A stretch of DNA of 64,000 nucleotides from Entrophospora sp. SA101 (GCA_958430865.1 CAUDNR010002057.1:6079-70078); one strand, 5' to 3'. Positions 1 through 11,909 are shown, counted from the stretch's first letter. Numbers and translations are program-made. Notes: generated from the letters alone by a model not told the origin.

Positions 1-59
1 CCCAATCATAACAAATGTGTGTTATTGTTTGATCATTTTTACTTTTCTCAATTATTTTA

Positions 60-240
60 TTATAATGGCTTCTTTCCCGGTCACGTTTACTTCGTCGAAA
101 ATTATTTTGTTGACAATCATTTCGTCAACACCCATTTCGTCGAAAGTTCATTTGATTGAAAGTTCATTTTGTTGAATGTTCATTTTGTCGAAAGTTTGTT
201 TCATCAAATGTTCATTTCATCAAAAATTATTTCATCCTTG
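60..240. repeat. Left arm of a fold-back repeat made of short 'TTCATTTTGTCGAAA'-like units
   Basis: The stretch is built from about ten degenerate 12-16 bp units of the type TTCATTTTGTCGAAA. The same ordered series of units reappears on the opposite strand at about 358-482. The two arms are separated by about 120 bp, so the whole 60-482 block could fold into an imperfect hairpin. I read it as a fold-back type non-autonomous element. I see no clear target duplication. Confidence 0.6.
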
Positions 241-263
241 AGCCAGAGACCGAATGAGTTAGG

Positions 264-344
264 TGTGAGGAGTGTGGAAAGTTAGTTAAGAAATTAGGTG
301 AGGAAAGCAGAGTGTGTAGGAAGTGCAAGGAGAAATTTGTTTAA
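264..344 (+). pseudogene. Short fragment coding a CxxC...CxxC zinc-ribbon-like tail
   Basis: Between the two fold-back arms one plus-strand frame reads CEECGKLV, then about ten residues, then CRKCKEKFV and a stop. This gives two Cys pairs spaced like a small zinc ribbon. A stop codon lies two codons upstream and no start is visible, so this is at most the last coding piece of a degraded gene or cargo of the repeat. The parent family is not recognised. Confidence 0.3.
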
Positions 345-357
345 TGAAGTTTTTTTT

Positions 358-482
358 TGTGATGAAATAATTTTCGACAAAATGAACATTCGACGAAGTG
401 AACTTTTGATGAAACAAACTTTTGACAAAATGGGTGTTGACAAAATGACTGTTGACGAAATGATTGTCGACAAAATGAATCA
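358..482. repeat. Right arm of the fold-back repeat
   Basis: This is the inverted counterpart of 60-240, with the same short units in the same order on the other strand. It joins directly to the minus-strand transposase-like reading frame at about 482. The translated frame changes there from ordinary protein to a run of HFV-N repeats, which shows that the repeat interrupts the gene. Confidence 0.6.
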
Positions 483-1342
483 GACCCCTTCTTTCCTGTT
501 CTGCATTTGTTTGATGTTTTCTATATTCAAGTTTAATATTTTCTTTTTCATCATCATCATTTGTAGATCTTATATCTCTTATAAATGCTTCACAAGTATC
601 ACAAAGATCAGTTCTAGGTGGTTGAAATTTAATATATGGTGTTAATTGTTTCCATAGTTTGTAAAATGTATTATATTCAATGGGTTTAATGGATTCATAT
701 TCCAAATCAAAATAATTTCTAAATTCCTCATACACTGTAGTAATTTAAATAAGTTGGTAAATAAATGATTGATTCTGATTCAGCAGATGGTAGTCCATGT
801 AAATTTGAGTATTGCAATAAAAAATTCTTAAATAATTGTGCAATTTCAAGATTAACAGTTGCATGTGATCTATTTTGTGGAACTTTACCAGTATTGCCAT
901 GTATATGATCTATTAAGCCACTTGTTTTTAAATGCTTTTGCAAGGCCTTTAATTTTTTTATACTAAAACCACTTAGTTCTAAAAAAACTGTTTGACAAAT
1001 GGATATTGATGAATTATATTGATAATTATAAATATCCTTTTCTTCATCATCACCCTCATAATTTAATTTAAAAACCATTAATTGTGTTTTAATACAAAGA
1101 TCCAGTTCATTGCCTTCTAATCCTTTTAACTGGAGTTGTCTTTCTAAAAAATTTCTAAAGCCAATTTTTTTAAAACATATTCTATCTTTTGTTTTACGAC
1201 ATTTGCAATTTGATTCATTTTCAAAAAATAATTTCAAATCCTGAACTGCTTCAAATACCAATTCATTTGGTTCATTTGCTTCTAATCCTAAATCATATAG
1301 CTTATACATGTGGTCAAAATTATTAAATTGCGTCAGACGCAA
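482..1342 (-). pseudogene. Broken transposase/integrase-like gene of a repetitive fungal family
   Basis: Two overlapping minus-strand frames form one protein-like product. The first runs 1342 to about 728 (204 codons) and contains a CxC..RTKDR-like segment and a conserved IGFRNFLERQLQLKGL block. The second begins at about 735 with YEEFRNYF and continues through PRTDLCDTCEAF. The natural junction YYS-VYEEF is split by a small frameshift near 730-735, so the gene is not translatable as it stands. It is also truncated at about 482 where the fold-back repeat begins. The PRTDLC-x2-C motif and overall style resemble DDE-transposon-encoded proteins found in many copies in such genomes. That assignment is from general recollection. 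The catalytic core is not in the window, so the superfamily is left open. Confidence 0.5.
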
Positions 1343-2624
1343 TTAAAAATCTAGAAAATTGAACATTGCGTCACCAATCATAAATTTGACACGTTGACGC
1401 AAGACGCAAATCGTGACGCAAAACGAAATTCGGCATGCAAGGCACAATCCATTATCTTACATAAAAAAAATACGCATTTGGAAATCTTGATTGCAAAAAA
1501 TGGTTTACCGGAATTAGATTTGGAGGCTCTTTTGGCCGAATTTAACCAATTCCGAATTCTTTATTTTTATTATTATTTTATTTTATTTATTTCTATTTTT
1601 AATAATCTTATTTTTATTAGTTTAGTATTATTTTATCCCGTATTACATCTATTTTCGTAATATATAAAGTGAAGTTACTATTTAAAATTCCTTCGCTTCT
1701 AATAAAAATTTGTGAAAATTATTTCATTAGAGATGCCACAAGTAGAAACTATATTTTTTTTTTAATCTCATATATAATTACAAAGTTTATTTGAAAATTA
1801 TTATGTAAACAATTTTTTTGTCAATTGAAAATGTGATTTTACATATACAATCTACTTTAAAATTATAGTCATACAACATAATTTCAAGATCATCACAAAG
1901 TGATAAATGTAATAAATCGAACTTCCATCATGCTGACTGTACCATAAAGTTCCAAAAGATAGAACCCCCAAAAGATAGCACCCCCTACTTTAAAACAATT
2001 GAAAATCATTTGTTACACAGTTGTAAACAATAGGGGGTTCTATTTTTCCTTTCCTGCAACTATGGTTAACATGAGACTGGAAGCCAACAACAAACAATTC
2101 TCCATTACTGGCTTAGTGGTACTCAATCACCAAAGGAGATACATCAAAAAACTAATATTCCCCTTCATACTATCAAATATAATTTTAAAAAACTTCAAGA
2201 TACAGAAACCATTGAACACAGGAAAGGAAATGGATGCATTTCTAAGGGTACACAAAGTGTCATTACAAGATGATGTTGCTGAATTAATACAAGATGTTGA
2301 TGTTCCTTAATTAATACAATTTAGATAATTGAACCTAATTCATCTATTCTATCAATAATTATAAAATTAGAAGGTTATATATTATTTTGAATTGTTATAA
2401 TTTATATTTATTAATTAATTTGTTCATACTGATCATTAATTATTATTTTAGATTTGAAAAAGATTATCTAAGTTCAATAATAAATAGCTCAAAAAATATG
2501 ACTGGATAGTTTTAGAAGAAAGGGATGGAAAAAATTTCTTATTTTGCAAGGTTGTAAGAATTAGGAAAAACTAAAATTTGGGCCAAAGATGGAAGACATG
2601 GTAGATCAATTGCACATTTAGTTG
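1343..2624. other. Gene-poor AT-rich spacer with small relics
   Basis: It contains a cluster of GACGCAA/TTGCGTC words at about 1330-1430, and an open frame at 1394-1660 whose second half is low-complexity Tyr/Phe. A second frame at 1999-2310 starts inside an inverted repeat (AGATAGAACCCCC near 1958, GGGGGTTCTAT near 2033). The 1999-2310 frame has no recognisable domain. I do not call either frame a gene. Confidence 0.4.
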
Positions 2625-2632
2625 GTTTAGAT

Positions 2633-2763
2633 CAGGGTTGGCAAATTGACTGGTCCATTGAAAATAGATGGATTTTGGACTGGTCCATTGTCATTAATAA
2701 AATACTAAATATGGTTAAAGTGTTACACTAATGGACCAATGGACTGCACATTTACTCACCCTG
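2633..2763. mobile_element. hAT-like MITE, 131 bp
   Basis: The ends are CAGGGTTGGCAAATTGACTGG and, inverted, CAGGGTGAGTAAATG, with GGTCCATT words repeated inside both arms. CAGGG termini are typical of hAT elements. The flanking 8-mers GTTTAGAT (2625-2632) and GTTAAAAT (2764-2771) match at six of eight positions, consistent with a decayed 8-bp target duplication. It has no coding capacity. Confidence 0.6.
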
Positions 2764-3249
2764 GTTAAAATTCAAAAATCAACAAAAAATTATCAAGGTA
2801 GAGAAGCATTAGGTATAAGCAACATGCATAATATTTATTATTTGACAAAGCATAATCATACTTTTAATACCTTTCCTGATTTATGCCAATTTAAGAGAAA
2901 ATGATAACTCTACATGTAACCTTTCACATAACAATTTTCAAGTTAATAAAAAAAATGCATTGAAATTTTAAATTTAAATTTTTGTAATTGGTTTGAGTCA
3001 AGTTATTGAACCACTGATGGTTGAATTGTTTGAATTGTTGATGGTTCAAATCGAATTATCAAATATTCAAATCAAAAAATTTTTTGATTATGGTTCAAAA
3101 TCAGTCTAAACTGGTTTGCTTTTGTAATTTCTCAAGCTAACAAATCTTTCCATTTAACCACATAAATTTCTCATATTACTCTATTTTAACAATGTTGAGA
3201 GCCTGTAACTTCCTTATCCATTCCACCATTGGATCATATTTTTGCTGTG

Positions 3250-3563
3250 TCTGTCATATACCAGGTGATAGAAGAACAACCAGAGTATCCAGAGGAATAT
3301 CCACACAGTGCAGTACAACAAAGCATAGCTAGTAAAGATCAGAAAGGAAAGAGGAGAAAACAACCAGATGCAATGTTTTTGGTAAAACACAAAAGAAAAT
3401 TATACGAACTCCTGTATTCCAAATACTCGCATCTGGTTTGTGATAATAATCAAGAACTATGAGGTTGGATGAAGCTGTGGCAGGAATTGAATGATGGGAT
3501 GTATTGGACTCATAAGGGTTGCAAAATGGGTGAAGGTGATTCAGCATTGTTGGAATCCAAGTA
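3250..3563 (+). pseudogene. Degraded TE-associated coding fragment
   Basis: A plus-strand frame reads ...IEEQPEYPEEYP... KRRKQPDAMFLVKHKRKLYELLYSKY and stops at about 3462. The sense then continues one frame over as W-KLWQELNDGMYWTHKGCKMGEG until about 3563. The frame change and lack of an ATG indicate a dead copy. The KLYELLY / LNDGMYW phrases look like a repetitive family of this lineage, but I cannot name it. Confidence 0.4.
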
Positions 3564-4069
3564 GCTGGAAAGATACTTCATCTATTTGTTCTTATCTGAG
3601 GTGAAGACTTACATCATTTATACCACTTATGCTTGGTGAAGATTCCAATACAACACACCGCAGGTACTGAAAAGCTGATTTAATTCATGAAAGCATTGTT
3701 ATTATTATGGGTATATTTGATCTATGCTATTCTGTTTTATGACTAAGTTTAAGCCTGGTTGATGTAGACCTTGATGCATGATATAGTGAAGAATTATTGA
3801 AATTGTGATATTCTGAAAATAACATGAAAAATAAATTATCTATCATTACTAGAACAAATTGAAATAATAATTATAGTGACAATAAAATCAACTTAAAAGG
3901 TTATATTAATTCGAATATAAATGATTGTTCCTCCTTGGTGCCAGAAAAGAATCAAGATCATGATGTGAAACTTATTAATAGAAAAATTTGTGATTCATTC
4001 AATTGAAAGTAAAAATGAAAACTTTCAAGCAAAAAAAAATTTATATAATATATATATTCTTTAATAATA

Positions 4070-4656
4070 ATTTACAATTCTAACATGAGGTTCATTAATT
4101 GCATCATTATCTTTCTTAAAACTTGATAAAATGGTTTTTCTAACTGCGAAATCTTTTAATTTACCACTTGACATTTTACCAGTTTAAATTATATTATTCA
4201 ATCTACCAATTTCACTATCTACATAATTTGATTTCTCGTTAATTTTTTACATGACTTTAATATAATATCTGAAAAAAAATTAATATATATACATGTAATT
4301 TATAAATATATTATATATATAAATCATAGAATATATAGCATAGCATATAGATAAATAACTATTTACCTGCTGTTTATTTTGTTTTCAATTGATTTAGCAT
4401 CAATAATAATTTGAGACTTTTATCAGTAGAACCACTTGCGATTTTCTTTGCCAATTCATCTAATTCTGATATTTTACAACCTAATGTATATGACAATAGC
4501 AATTAAAAAAAAATCAATATAATTTATTAAATTATAATATAAAATATTTATATTTACCTCTTTAGATAAACTACCACCAATTAAAAGAAGTGAATCATTT
4601 CGATTTTCTTCAACTTCCATTTCCACTTCCTCATCCTCATCAGACACCAGATGCAT
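4070..4656 (-). pseudogene. Possible remnant of an intron-containing gene of unknown function
   Basis: Three protein-like blocks lie in order on the minus strand. The first is an acidic start (HLVSDEDEEVEMEVEENRN, about 4656-4560). The second is a helical block (LGCKISELDELAKKIASG, about 4485-4380). The third is a block reading SGKLKDFAVRKTILSSFKKD (about 4190-4080). GT/AG-like signals separate them, but stop codons lie at the joins. I do not recognise the family. It may be a decayed gene or chance coding-like sequence. Confidence 0.3.
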
Positions 4657-4710
4657 GTGGATTATGTTTCAATTTAACGCAGGTGATCTACATCTGATTT
4701 TTAAATACTA

Positions 4711-4908
4711 CAGTCAACCCTCTCTAAGTTCACCCTCCTTGGGAACATATCACTATTTCTCATGGACGTGCATTTAGAGAGGGTGTGCATTTAGAGGGGG
4801 TAATTTTATAATCTCACTGTAAGTTTGGGAATGAGACGTGGCGTGCATTTAGAGAGGGTTTACATAGTGAGTGCATTTAGAGAGGGTGCACTTAGAGGAG
4901 GTTGACTG
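4711..4908. mobile_element. pogo/Tc1-like MITE, 198 bp, with TA target duplication
   Basis: The left end CAGTCAACCCTCTCTAA and the right end, inverted CAGTCAACCTCCTCTAA, form clear terminal inverted repeats. Both ends are flanked directly by TA (4709-4710 and 4909-4910), the target site of Tc1/mariner/pogo transposition. Inside, the phrase GTGCATTTAGAGAGGGT is repeated several times. There is no open frame, so it is a non-autonomous derivative. Confidence 0.85.
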
Positions 4909-5231
4909 TAACTAATCTTCTTTTTATCCGCGGTGTTCACGAATATTCGGATTTTATGTTACACACATTTATATACTAAATGTAATAAATAGTAATGAAA
5001 CATCTCTCTCTCAACTTCAAGTTGAACAAGTTGGTAGGTTCCAATAAGCGGGTGTGTTAGCATAATTCTTGAAACGGGCTATCTTTTATGGTAAAATCGT
5101 GCATTATAAATATGTATTGCAGATTGATTTTTCATTGGCAGGATTGAGCAGGCAGGATATATTACTGGAAAAGATCTGCACGACATTTCCTTTGACTAAT
5201 AGCTAAAATAACTTTAAAAAAAAAAATAATA

Positions 5232-8200
5232 ATGTCATACACAGTACTAATGGTAAATTAATAAAATAAATTAAATAAATTAATAACTAAATAAATTGGT
5301 CAATTTAAACTATATATTTTATGGTTCTATTTTTTAAAGGTTGCAGAGAAACCATCTCTTGCAGAATCAATATCAAAAATTTTAGCACCTAATGGACAAG
5401 TAAGAAAACCAATTAATTAAAATTTCAAATTATCATAAATACATTGATTGAATGTTTTGTATTATATTAGTGTAATACAAGAAAATCAATTACACCAGTT
5501 CATGAATATACAAGTGAATTCCATGGTAAAAAATCAAAATTTAAATTTACATCAGTTAAGGGTCATGTTTATGGGTAATAAATATATAAATAAGCAATAA
5601 ATAATAATGTTATTTATTATAATATATTAATGCAATTTTTTATTCTAGTTTGGATTTCACTCAGACACATAATAATTGGAATATTGATCCATTAACATTA
5701 TTTACTGCTCCAACTATGAGATCAGAGACTGATGTAAAGGAACAATAGTATTAATTGATTAAAATGATTGTTGATTGGTTGATTGATTTACTAATAATTG
5801 ATTGATTGATTAAATATAGGGCAAAATTTGCAAACATCTTAATAATGAGTCAAAAAGTAAATTTAATATCATCATTGTAATATATATATATATAAATGAT
5901 TTTAAAATTTAAAATCTTTTTTTTTTTTTTTTTTTGAAAAAATTAGATATTGATTATCTTGTACTTTGGTTGGATTGTGACAGAGAAGGTGAAAATATTT
6001 GTTTTGAGGTGATTGATAATGTTATACATAATATGAAATCATCAATTGATGGTAAAACTAAAAATCAAAGAATATTAAGAGCAAAGTTTTCAGGTGATTA
6101 ATTGAATAAAATTTTCTTAATGTTATTCTTTTTTTTTAAATAAGATCTAAATAATAATTTTTCTTTGAAAATACTTCATAAAGCAATTACTTATGAAGAT
6201 ATTCATAAAGCAATGAATAATTTAGGTTATCCAAATAAAAATGAAGCCTTAGGTAAATAATAACAATAATATAATATTAACAATTATTATTAATTTAATT
6301 AATGGTTTTTTTATTTAGCTGTGGATGCTCGTCAAGAACTTGATCTTAAAGTAAGTATAATTATTACTGTTATCACAATTAAAATAACCATCATCATCAC
6401 CACCATTGTCATTATCAACTGTCATCCATCCATCCACTTGCCTTATTTATTTATTAGATTGGATGTGCTTTTACTAGATTTCAAACAAAATTCTTTAATG
6501 AGAAATATGGAAATCTTGATTCTCGAGTTATTTCATATGGTCCATGTCAAACTCCTACTTTATCATTCTGTGTATCAAGACATGATCAAATACAACATTT
6601 TATACCAGAAAAATATTGGACTTTATCATTAACAATTTCTAAAGACAATGCCAATATATCTTTAAAATGGAAAAGATCAAGGATTTTTGATAGAAAAATT
6701 GCTAATTTATTTTTAAAAATGATAGAAGAAAACTCAAAAGATATAAAGTATATAATAATATAATGTTATGTTATATAATTATATTTATATAAATAATATG
6801 ATTTATTACTTTCTCTTTTTTTTTAAATAGAGTAACTGCCATTACATCTGAAATAAAAACAAAATATAGACCAGTTGCATTAAATACTGTTGAATTATTA
6901 AAATTTGGTTCTTCAAATCTTGGAATTAGTCCACACGAAATGGTAATTTTGCATTTATATATTTTTTGGGAAAGATTGGTGATGATAATGACATTATTTA
7001 TAATAGATGTCACATGCAGAAAAACTATATATGCAAGGGTATATTTCATATCCAAGAACAGAAACAACAAGTTATCCACGAAATTTTGATTTAATTTCTG
7101 TTTTGAAAACTCAAGTAAATAGCACAACATGGTAAAATTTAATATTTAATTATTTTAATTAATTGCTTTTATTATTCTTCTTGACTTTTAATTAATGCCT
7201 GTAATTTTAAAGGGGAGCATATGCTAAAGAGTTGTTAGATAATGGAGTAGACAGGCCAACAGGAGGAAAAGATGTTGGTAAGTAATATATTAATTTATTA
7301 ATTAATAGATTATTAAGTGTGTATTTATTTGTTCAGTTAATTAAACATAATTGTTTTAGGTGATCATCCTCCTATGTAAGTTAATATTATTTAATATTGC
7401 TATTTACCATCTAAGTTATTCAAATTATTTGTTTTTTCTTTGTTATAGAACTCCAATGAAATTAGCAAATGAAGGTGACTTGCATGGTGATTTGTGGAGA
7501 GTCTACTCTTTTATAACAAAGTATTTTCTTGGATCTATAAGTAAAAATATTAAATTGAAAGAAAATACTATTTTAATAAAAATTGCAAATGAATCTTTTG
7601 AAATTACTGGAGCTAAAGTCATAGAACCAGGTTTCTCCAAAATAATGCATTGGTTAGTAATCAATAATTAATTAGTAGTTGATTATTATTTTGAATTAAC
7701 ACTATTAATATTATTATTATTATTATTATTATTTATAAAAAAATTTTCTAGGCGTAAACTACCAAATGATGAAAATTTGCCTGATTTTCGTAAAGGAGAA
7801 AATCTAAATTTGGTAAATTATAAATTAACAGAAGGACTAACAAGCCCACCAGATTATTTTACAGAAAGTGAAGTCATTGGATTGGTAAACAATATATATA
7901 ATATTAATTATTCATTTAATAAATAGTTGATTGAATGATTATTTATTATTTTTCAGATGGAAAAACATGGAATTGGTACAGATGCATCCATACCAACTCA
8001 TATTAATAATATATGCCAAAGAAATTATGCTACAGTTAAAGGAAATGACCGTAGATTAGTTCCAACAAATTTAGGAATTGTGCTTATTCATGGGTAAATT
8101 GATTATGATGATGATTATATAATTAACGGTTATAATTAGTATTATTAACATTATCTCATTATCATTATTATATTTATCAATGATTTTATAAATAAATATT

Positions 8201-10100
8201 TTAAATAGATATTGTATCCTTTTATAAAAAAAAACATTTACATATTTTGTTTGATTATAATAATATATTAAATTTAATTATTATAATTGGCATTTAATAT
8301 AGGTAAAATTGATCCTGATTTGTCACTTCCTACAATGAGAAGTGATATTGAAAAACAATTGAATTATATTGCATCAGGAAAAGCTGAATTTTCAAAATTT
8401 TTAGAATATTTTCTAAAATTATTTGCTGAAAAATTTAAATATTTTGGAGAGAAAATTGATTTAATGGATGAATTATTTGAAGCAAATTTTTCTCCACTTG
8501 CCTCAGTTGGTAAAGTAATGTCAAAATGTGGTAAATGTAGAAGGTAATTAAGTCTTTCTTGTTAATAAATTATTATTAAATAGATTAATTTGCTAATTAT
8601 TATTTATTATGTTGTAAGATATATGAAATATATTCAAATGAAGTAAGTGGACTAATAACAAAAATTTTAAGAGATCAATATCATTATGGCATTACTAATA
8701 ATATTATTTATAGACCTCAAAGATTGCATTGTTCAGTCTGTAATGAAACTTATTCATTACCACAAAATGGGAATATCAAGGTAAAAAATAACAGTAACAG
8801 TAATAGTAATAACAAAGAATTTTTTATATTATTAATAACATTGATTATGAAATTTTATTCTTAAATAATAGTTATTTAAAGAATTGAAATGCGTGAGTTA
8901 ATAAATCTGGTGTTATATTTTCATTGTCTATTAATACTACTACTAATACTAATAATGTTACTTTTTTAATTATAAGCCTCTTGATGAGTTTGAACTTTTG
9001 ACATTCACAAATTTAGATGGAAAAACCACCATCATATGTCCCTACTGTTACAGTAATCCACCATTTGAGAATGTTAAAAAAGGTATGTGAGAATAGTAAT
9101 AATATTGCTAAACTTGTTAACTTTAAATTTATTTATTATTTTTTATTTAGGAATGAATTGTAGTCAATGTTTACATCCAACTTGTACTTACTCTTTAATA
9201 ACTAATACAATTTGTCAATGTCAAATGTCAACTGATTTTATTGATTGTAAGGGTAAACTAATATTGGATCAAACTTCATCTACTAATTCATTTAAATTAT
9301 ATTGTACTATTTGCAAATCAATTGTGAAATTTAAAGATACTGTAAAAGGTACGTAGAATAAAATTGGTGTCTGCAACTGATTTGAAATTCTGCAACTGGT
9401 TGCAACTAGTTGCAGGCTCATATTACAATTCTTATGTTCTAAATTCTACAACGTCCCAAGTTACAACTTAGTTGCAAACACTGACTTTAATGTAGAAGCA
9501 TTTGCAAATGTAAATGCATAATGTAAACAAACAACAATAATAATGATATATATATATATATTTATTTACTTTTATTTATAATTTATATTATTGTTGTTAG
9601 GAGTTTCTGTAAAGAAAAATGAATCTTGCAAAAAAGAAGATTGTGAAGTTAACGTTATAAAAATTCAATTAAAAGAAAATAGTCCTACTGTCGAAGGATG
9701 TGTTTTATGTGATGAAGAAGTTATTGCATTACTGGAGAATAGGTAACCTCTTTAATTCAATCAAATTTATTAATTATTATTATTATTATAGGGGAATTGC
9801 TATTTCTCACCGGCGGTGATTGTCACCACCTAAGGAATTATACAATTTATGATTAACCCCAACCCTAACTCCGCCCCACGCAAATTTAATTCCTTAGGTA
9901 GTGACAATCACCACCGGTGAGAAATAGCAATTCTCATTATTATATAGTAAATTTAATTATTGATTGATTATTTTAGAATTATACATAAAAACACAATTAC
10001 TACTGGTGGTAACAGATTCTCAAGAGGTGGCAGATCTAGAGGAAATAAAAGATTTCATAGAGGTGGTGGTAGAAAACGACGTGGAAATAATAGTAGATAA
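5232..10100 (+). CDS. TOP3B: DNA topoisomerase III-beta, 25 exons
   Basis: Type IA topoisomerase that passes single strands of DNA, and in animals also RNA. By-eye splicing gives 25 exons totalling 2,565 nt (854 aa, phase consistent); the human protein is close to this length. The start is M-S-Y-T-V-L-M in a 21-nt first exon, joining [11 protein letters not shown]. The TOPRIM acidic motif is [12 protein letters not shown] (exon 6, about 5960). The catalytic-tyrosine motif is [10 protein letters not shown] (exon 11, about 7030). The motif [13 protein letters not shown] is in exon 16. Several Cys-pair zinc fingers follow (exons 18-24). The C-terminus is Arg/Gly-rich ([19 protein letters not shown]), as in TOP3-beta rather than TOP3-alpha. 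Exon 17 is only 5 nt (8209-8213). The last intron holds a MITE. Identification is firm; small exon ends could be off by a few bases. Confidence 0.93.
9791..9935. mobile_element. MITE inside the last intron of TOP3B
   Basis: The two ends form an almost perfect inverted repeat of about 45 bp (GGAATTGCTATTTCTCACCGG... and its complement), separated by about 50 bp that includes a CCCCAACCCTAAC stretch. The 9-mer ATTATTATA flanks both sides (9782-9790 and 9936-9944). A 9-bp duplication suggests a Mutator-like origin, although the flank is low complexity. The host intron (9743-9976) keeps its GT and AG ends. Confidence 0.75.
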
Positions 10101-11900
10101 AACAAAATCAGTAATAATTATATTGTAACAAAATTTATTAATCAATATTTATTATCTATATATATAATTTAAAAAAAATTTATTTAACAAACTATTGAGA
10201 AAATTAGAAAATCATATATGTATGTGTGTTTGCAATAATAACGCTCGAACTCCTTCTCTTTCTCAACTTTAACATTATGATATGAACGTGTTTTGTTAAT
10301 TCGATTATTATTATAAAATTACACAACATGTATATTTAGGAAAGATTATTAATAAAGAGTTTTCTGGCCCTTCCCTTACGGGAGTGCCAAAAATGAGGTC
10401 CATTTTTTTATTAATATAAAAATTTATTTTTCTGAATATTAATATTAATAAATAAAAATACTCCTTCCTTATCAATAAATGAAAAATAATAAATAGATCA
10501 ATAAATGAATGAATGAAAAATCAATAAATAATGAATGAATGAAAAATATTCTTTCCATATCAATAAATGAAAAATTTATTTTCCTGAATATATAAAAATT
10601 TTCCGAGTATAAAAATTTATTTTCCAGAGTATAAAAATTTTCCTGAATATAAAATTTATTTTCCATATAATATTATTATTACGCAAATAGGAAAATGAAT
10701 AGTAATAATTTTTGGAGGGAAAAGAGGTTAGTTTCGAATGGATGCAAGAATCTACACTTAGTATTAGGTGGTATATTCAGTCGATCGGATGAACTAATAA
10801 CAATTGAATAATCTTTTTAGCGTTTTTGAATTACGAGATTTAAATAATTGTTTTGTTTAAGAACGAACTTGAGAAACCCTCTCATCATTAATTTAATAAA
10901 TTTCGCAAAATTTTCTTTTTTAGTAAAAAAAATGACAATTCAGAAGATATGATCCAAGAGATTAAAGAAAATATCAGGAAATAATAATCATTTTATACGT
11001 TTGGTATTTGGATTAAATTCCGATTGGCTAATTTAAACACGTCTCGATATATTTTTTTTGAATAGAAAAAAATGTCATAGATGGATACGCCAAAACGGTC
11101 CGAAAGAACTCCATATTAATATTAATGTATTTGATAAAAAAATTTTTTTCAAAATTGATGCATTCTCAGTCGTGAACTTGTTTTCAATGATCCAAATTTC
11201 TTTTATATTTGGAACCCAAGTTACAAATTGATATAACTAAATTTATAAAATGTTACCCACAAAAGTGAACCCAATCAATAGGTTAAATAATTGAAGAAAG
11301 ATCGAACTTTAAATTAGCACAAAAGAATTTAAATCATGCACAAACTTATTACCTTCAGTAAGATTACAACAAATGTATTCAAAATAATAGCTTTATTAAT
11401 GTAATGCTACAATTGTTGCAGTATTGGCAATTTTTTTATCTTATATTCTAAATGTTTTTAACATAATTAATTATATATCTTGGTTAAACAAAAAATAAAT
11501 AAACAAATATGACTTAGCCTTTTATTACTATTTAACAAACATGATTGACACCTTTGTCCCATATACTACACATCTATCACGATGTTTATGGCGGTTATTC
11601 AATAGATTTGATACTATTGCTCTTAAATTAGCAAATAAATAAAATTGATAAATTGCATCGTTCAAGTAACGGCAATACCAAGACATGAAACTTTTAATAA
11701 TGCGTGTCTATCCAGGTATCTAGAATTCACATAAACAATTATACTCCCATTAAGATCAGGAGGATCAAAAAACCATTCCAATCGTATAGTTCCTTAAAAA
11801 TCACGAATAAATCTGATGATATTGATCACAGGTATCAGATTTAATAAAACTTTCCTATCACAAACTCGTCAACGAATGCTCTCGCGCCTGATAACTGTGG
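10101..11900. other. Intergenic, AT-rich, with simple-repeat patch
   Basis: Downstream of TOP3B. The segment 10390-10670 is a mosaic of AATAAATGAA, ATAAAAATTTATTTTCC and TTCCTGAATAT words. The minus-strand frame through it (10472-10666) is only a translation of this repeat. A CTGGCCC...GGGAGTGCC hairpin precedes it at about 10362. No gene is visible in the remainder. Confidence 0.5.
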
Positions 11901-11909
11901 AATTAAGGC

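Noticed and set aside
1999..2310. 103-codon plus-strand frame
   Set aside because: It begins inside an inverted repeat, has no domain, and its composition resembles the neighbouring spacer.
4700..4920. GTGCATTTAGAGAGGG direct repeats as a CRISPR-like array
   Set aside because: They are sub-repeats inside a short inverted-repeat transposon with TA duplication, in a eukaryotic genome.
5880..5935. (TA)n and poly-T tract as a possible feature in TOP3B
   Set aside because: An ordinary intronic homopolymer and dinucleotide run; the intron ends around it are normal.
10472..10666. Tyr/Phe-rich minus-strand frame
   Set aside because: It is a translation of an AT-rich simple repeat.
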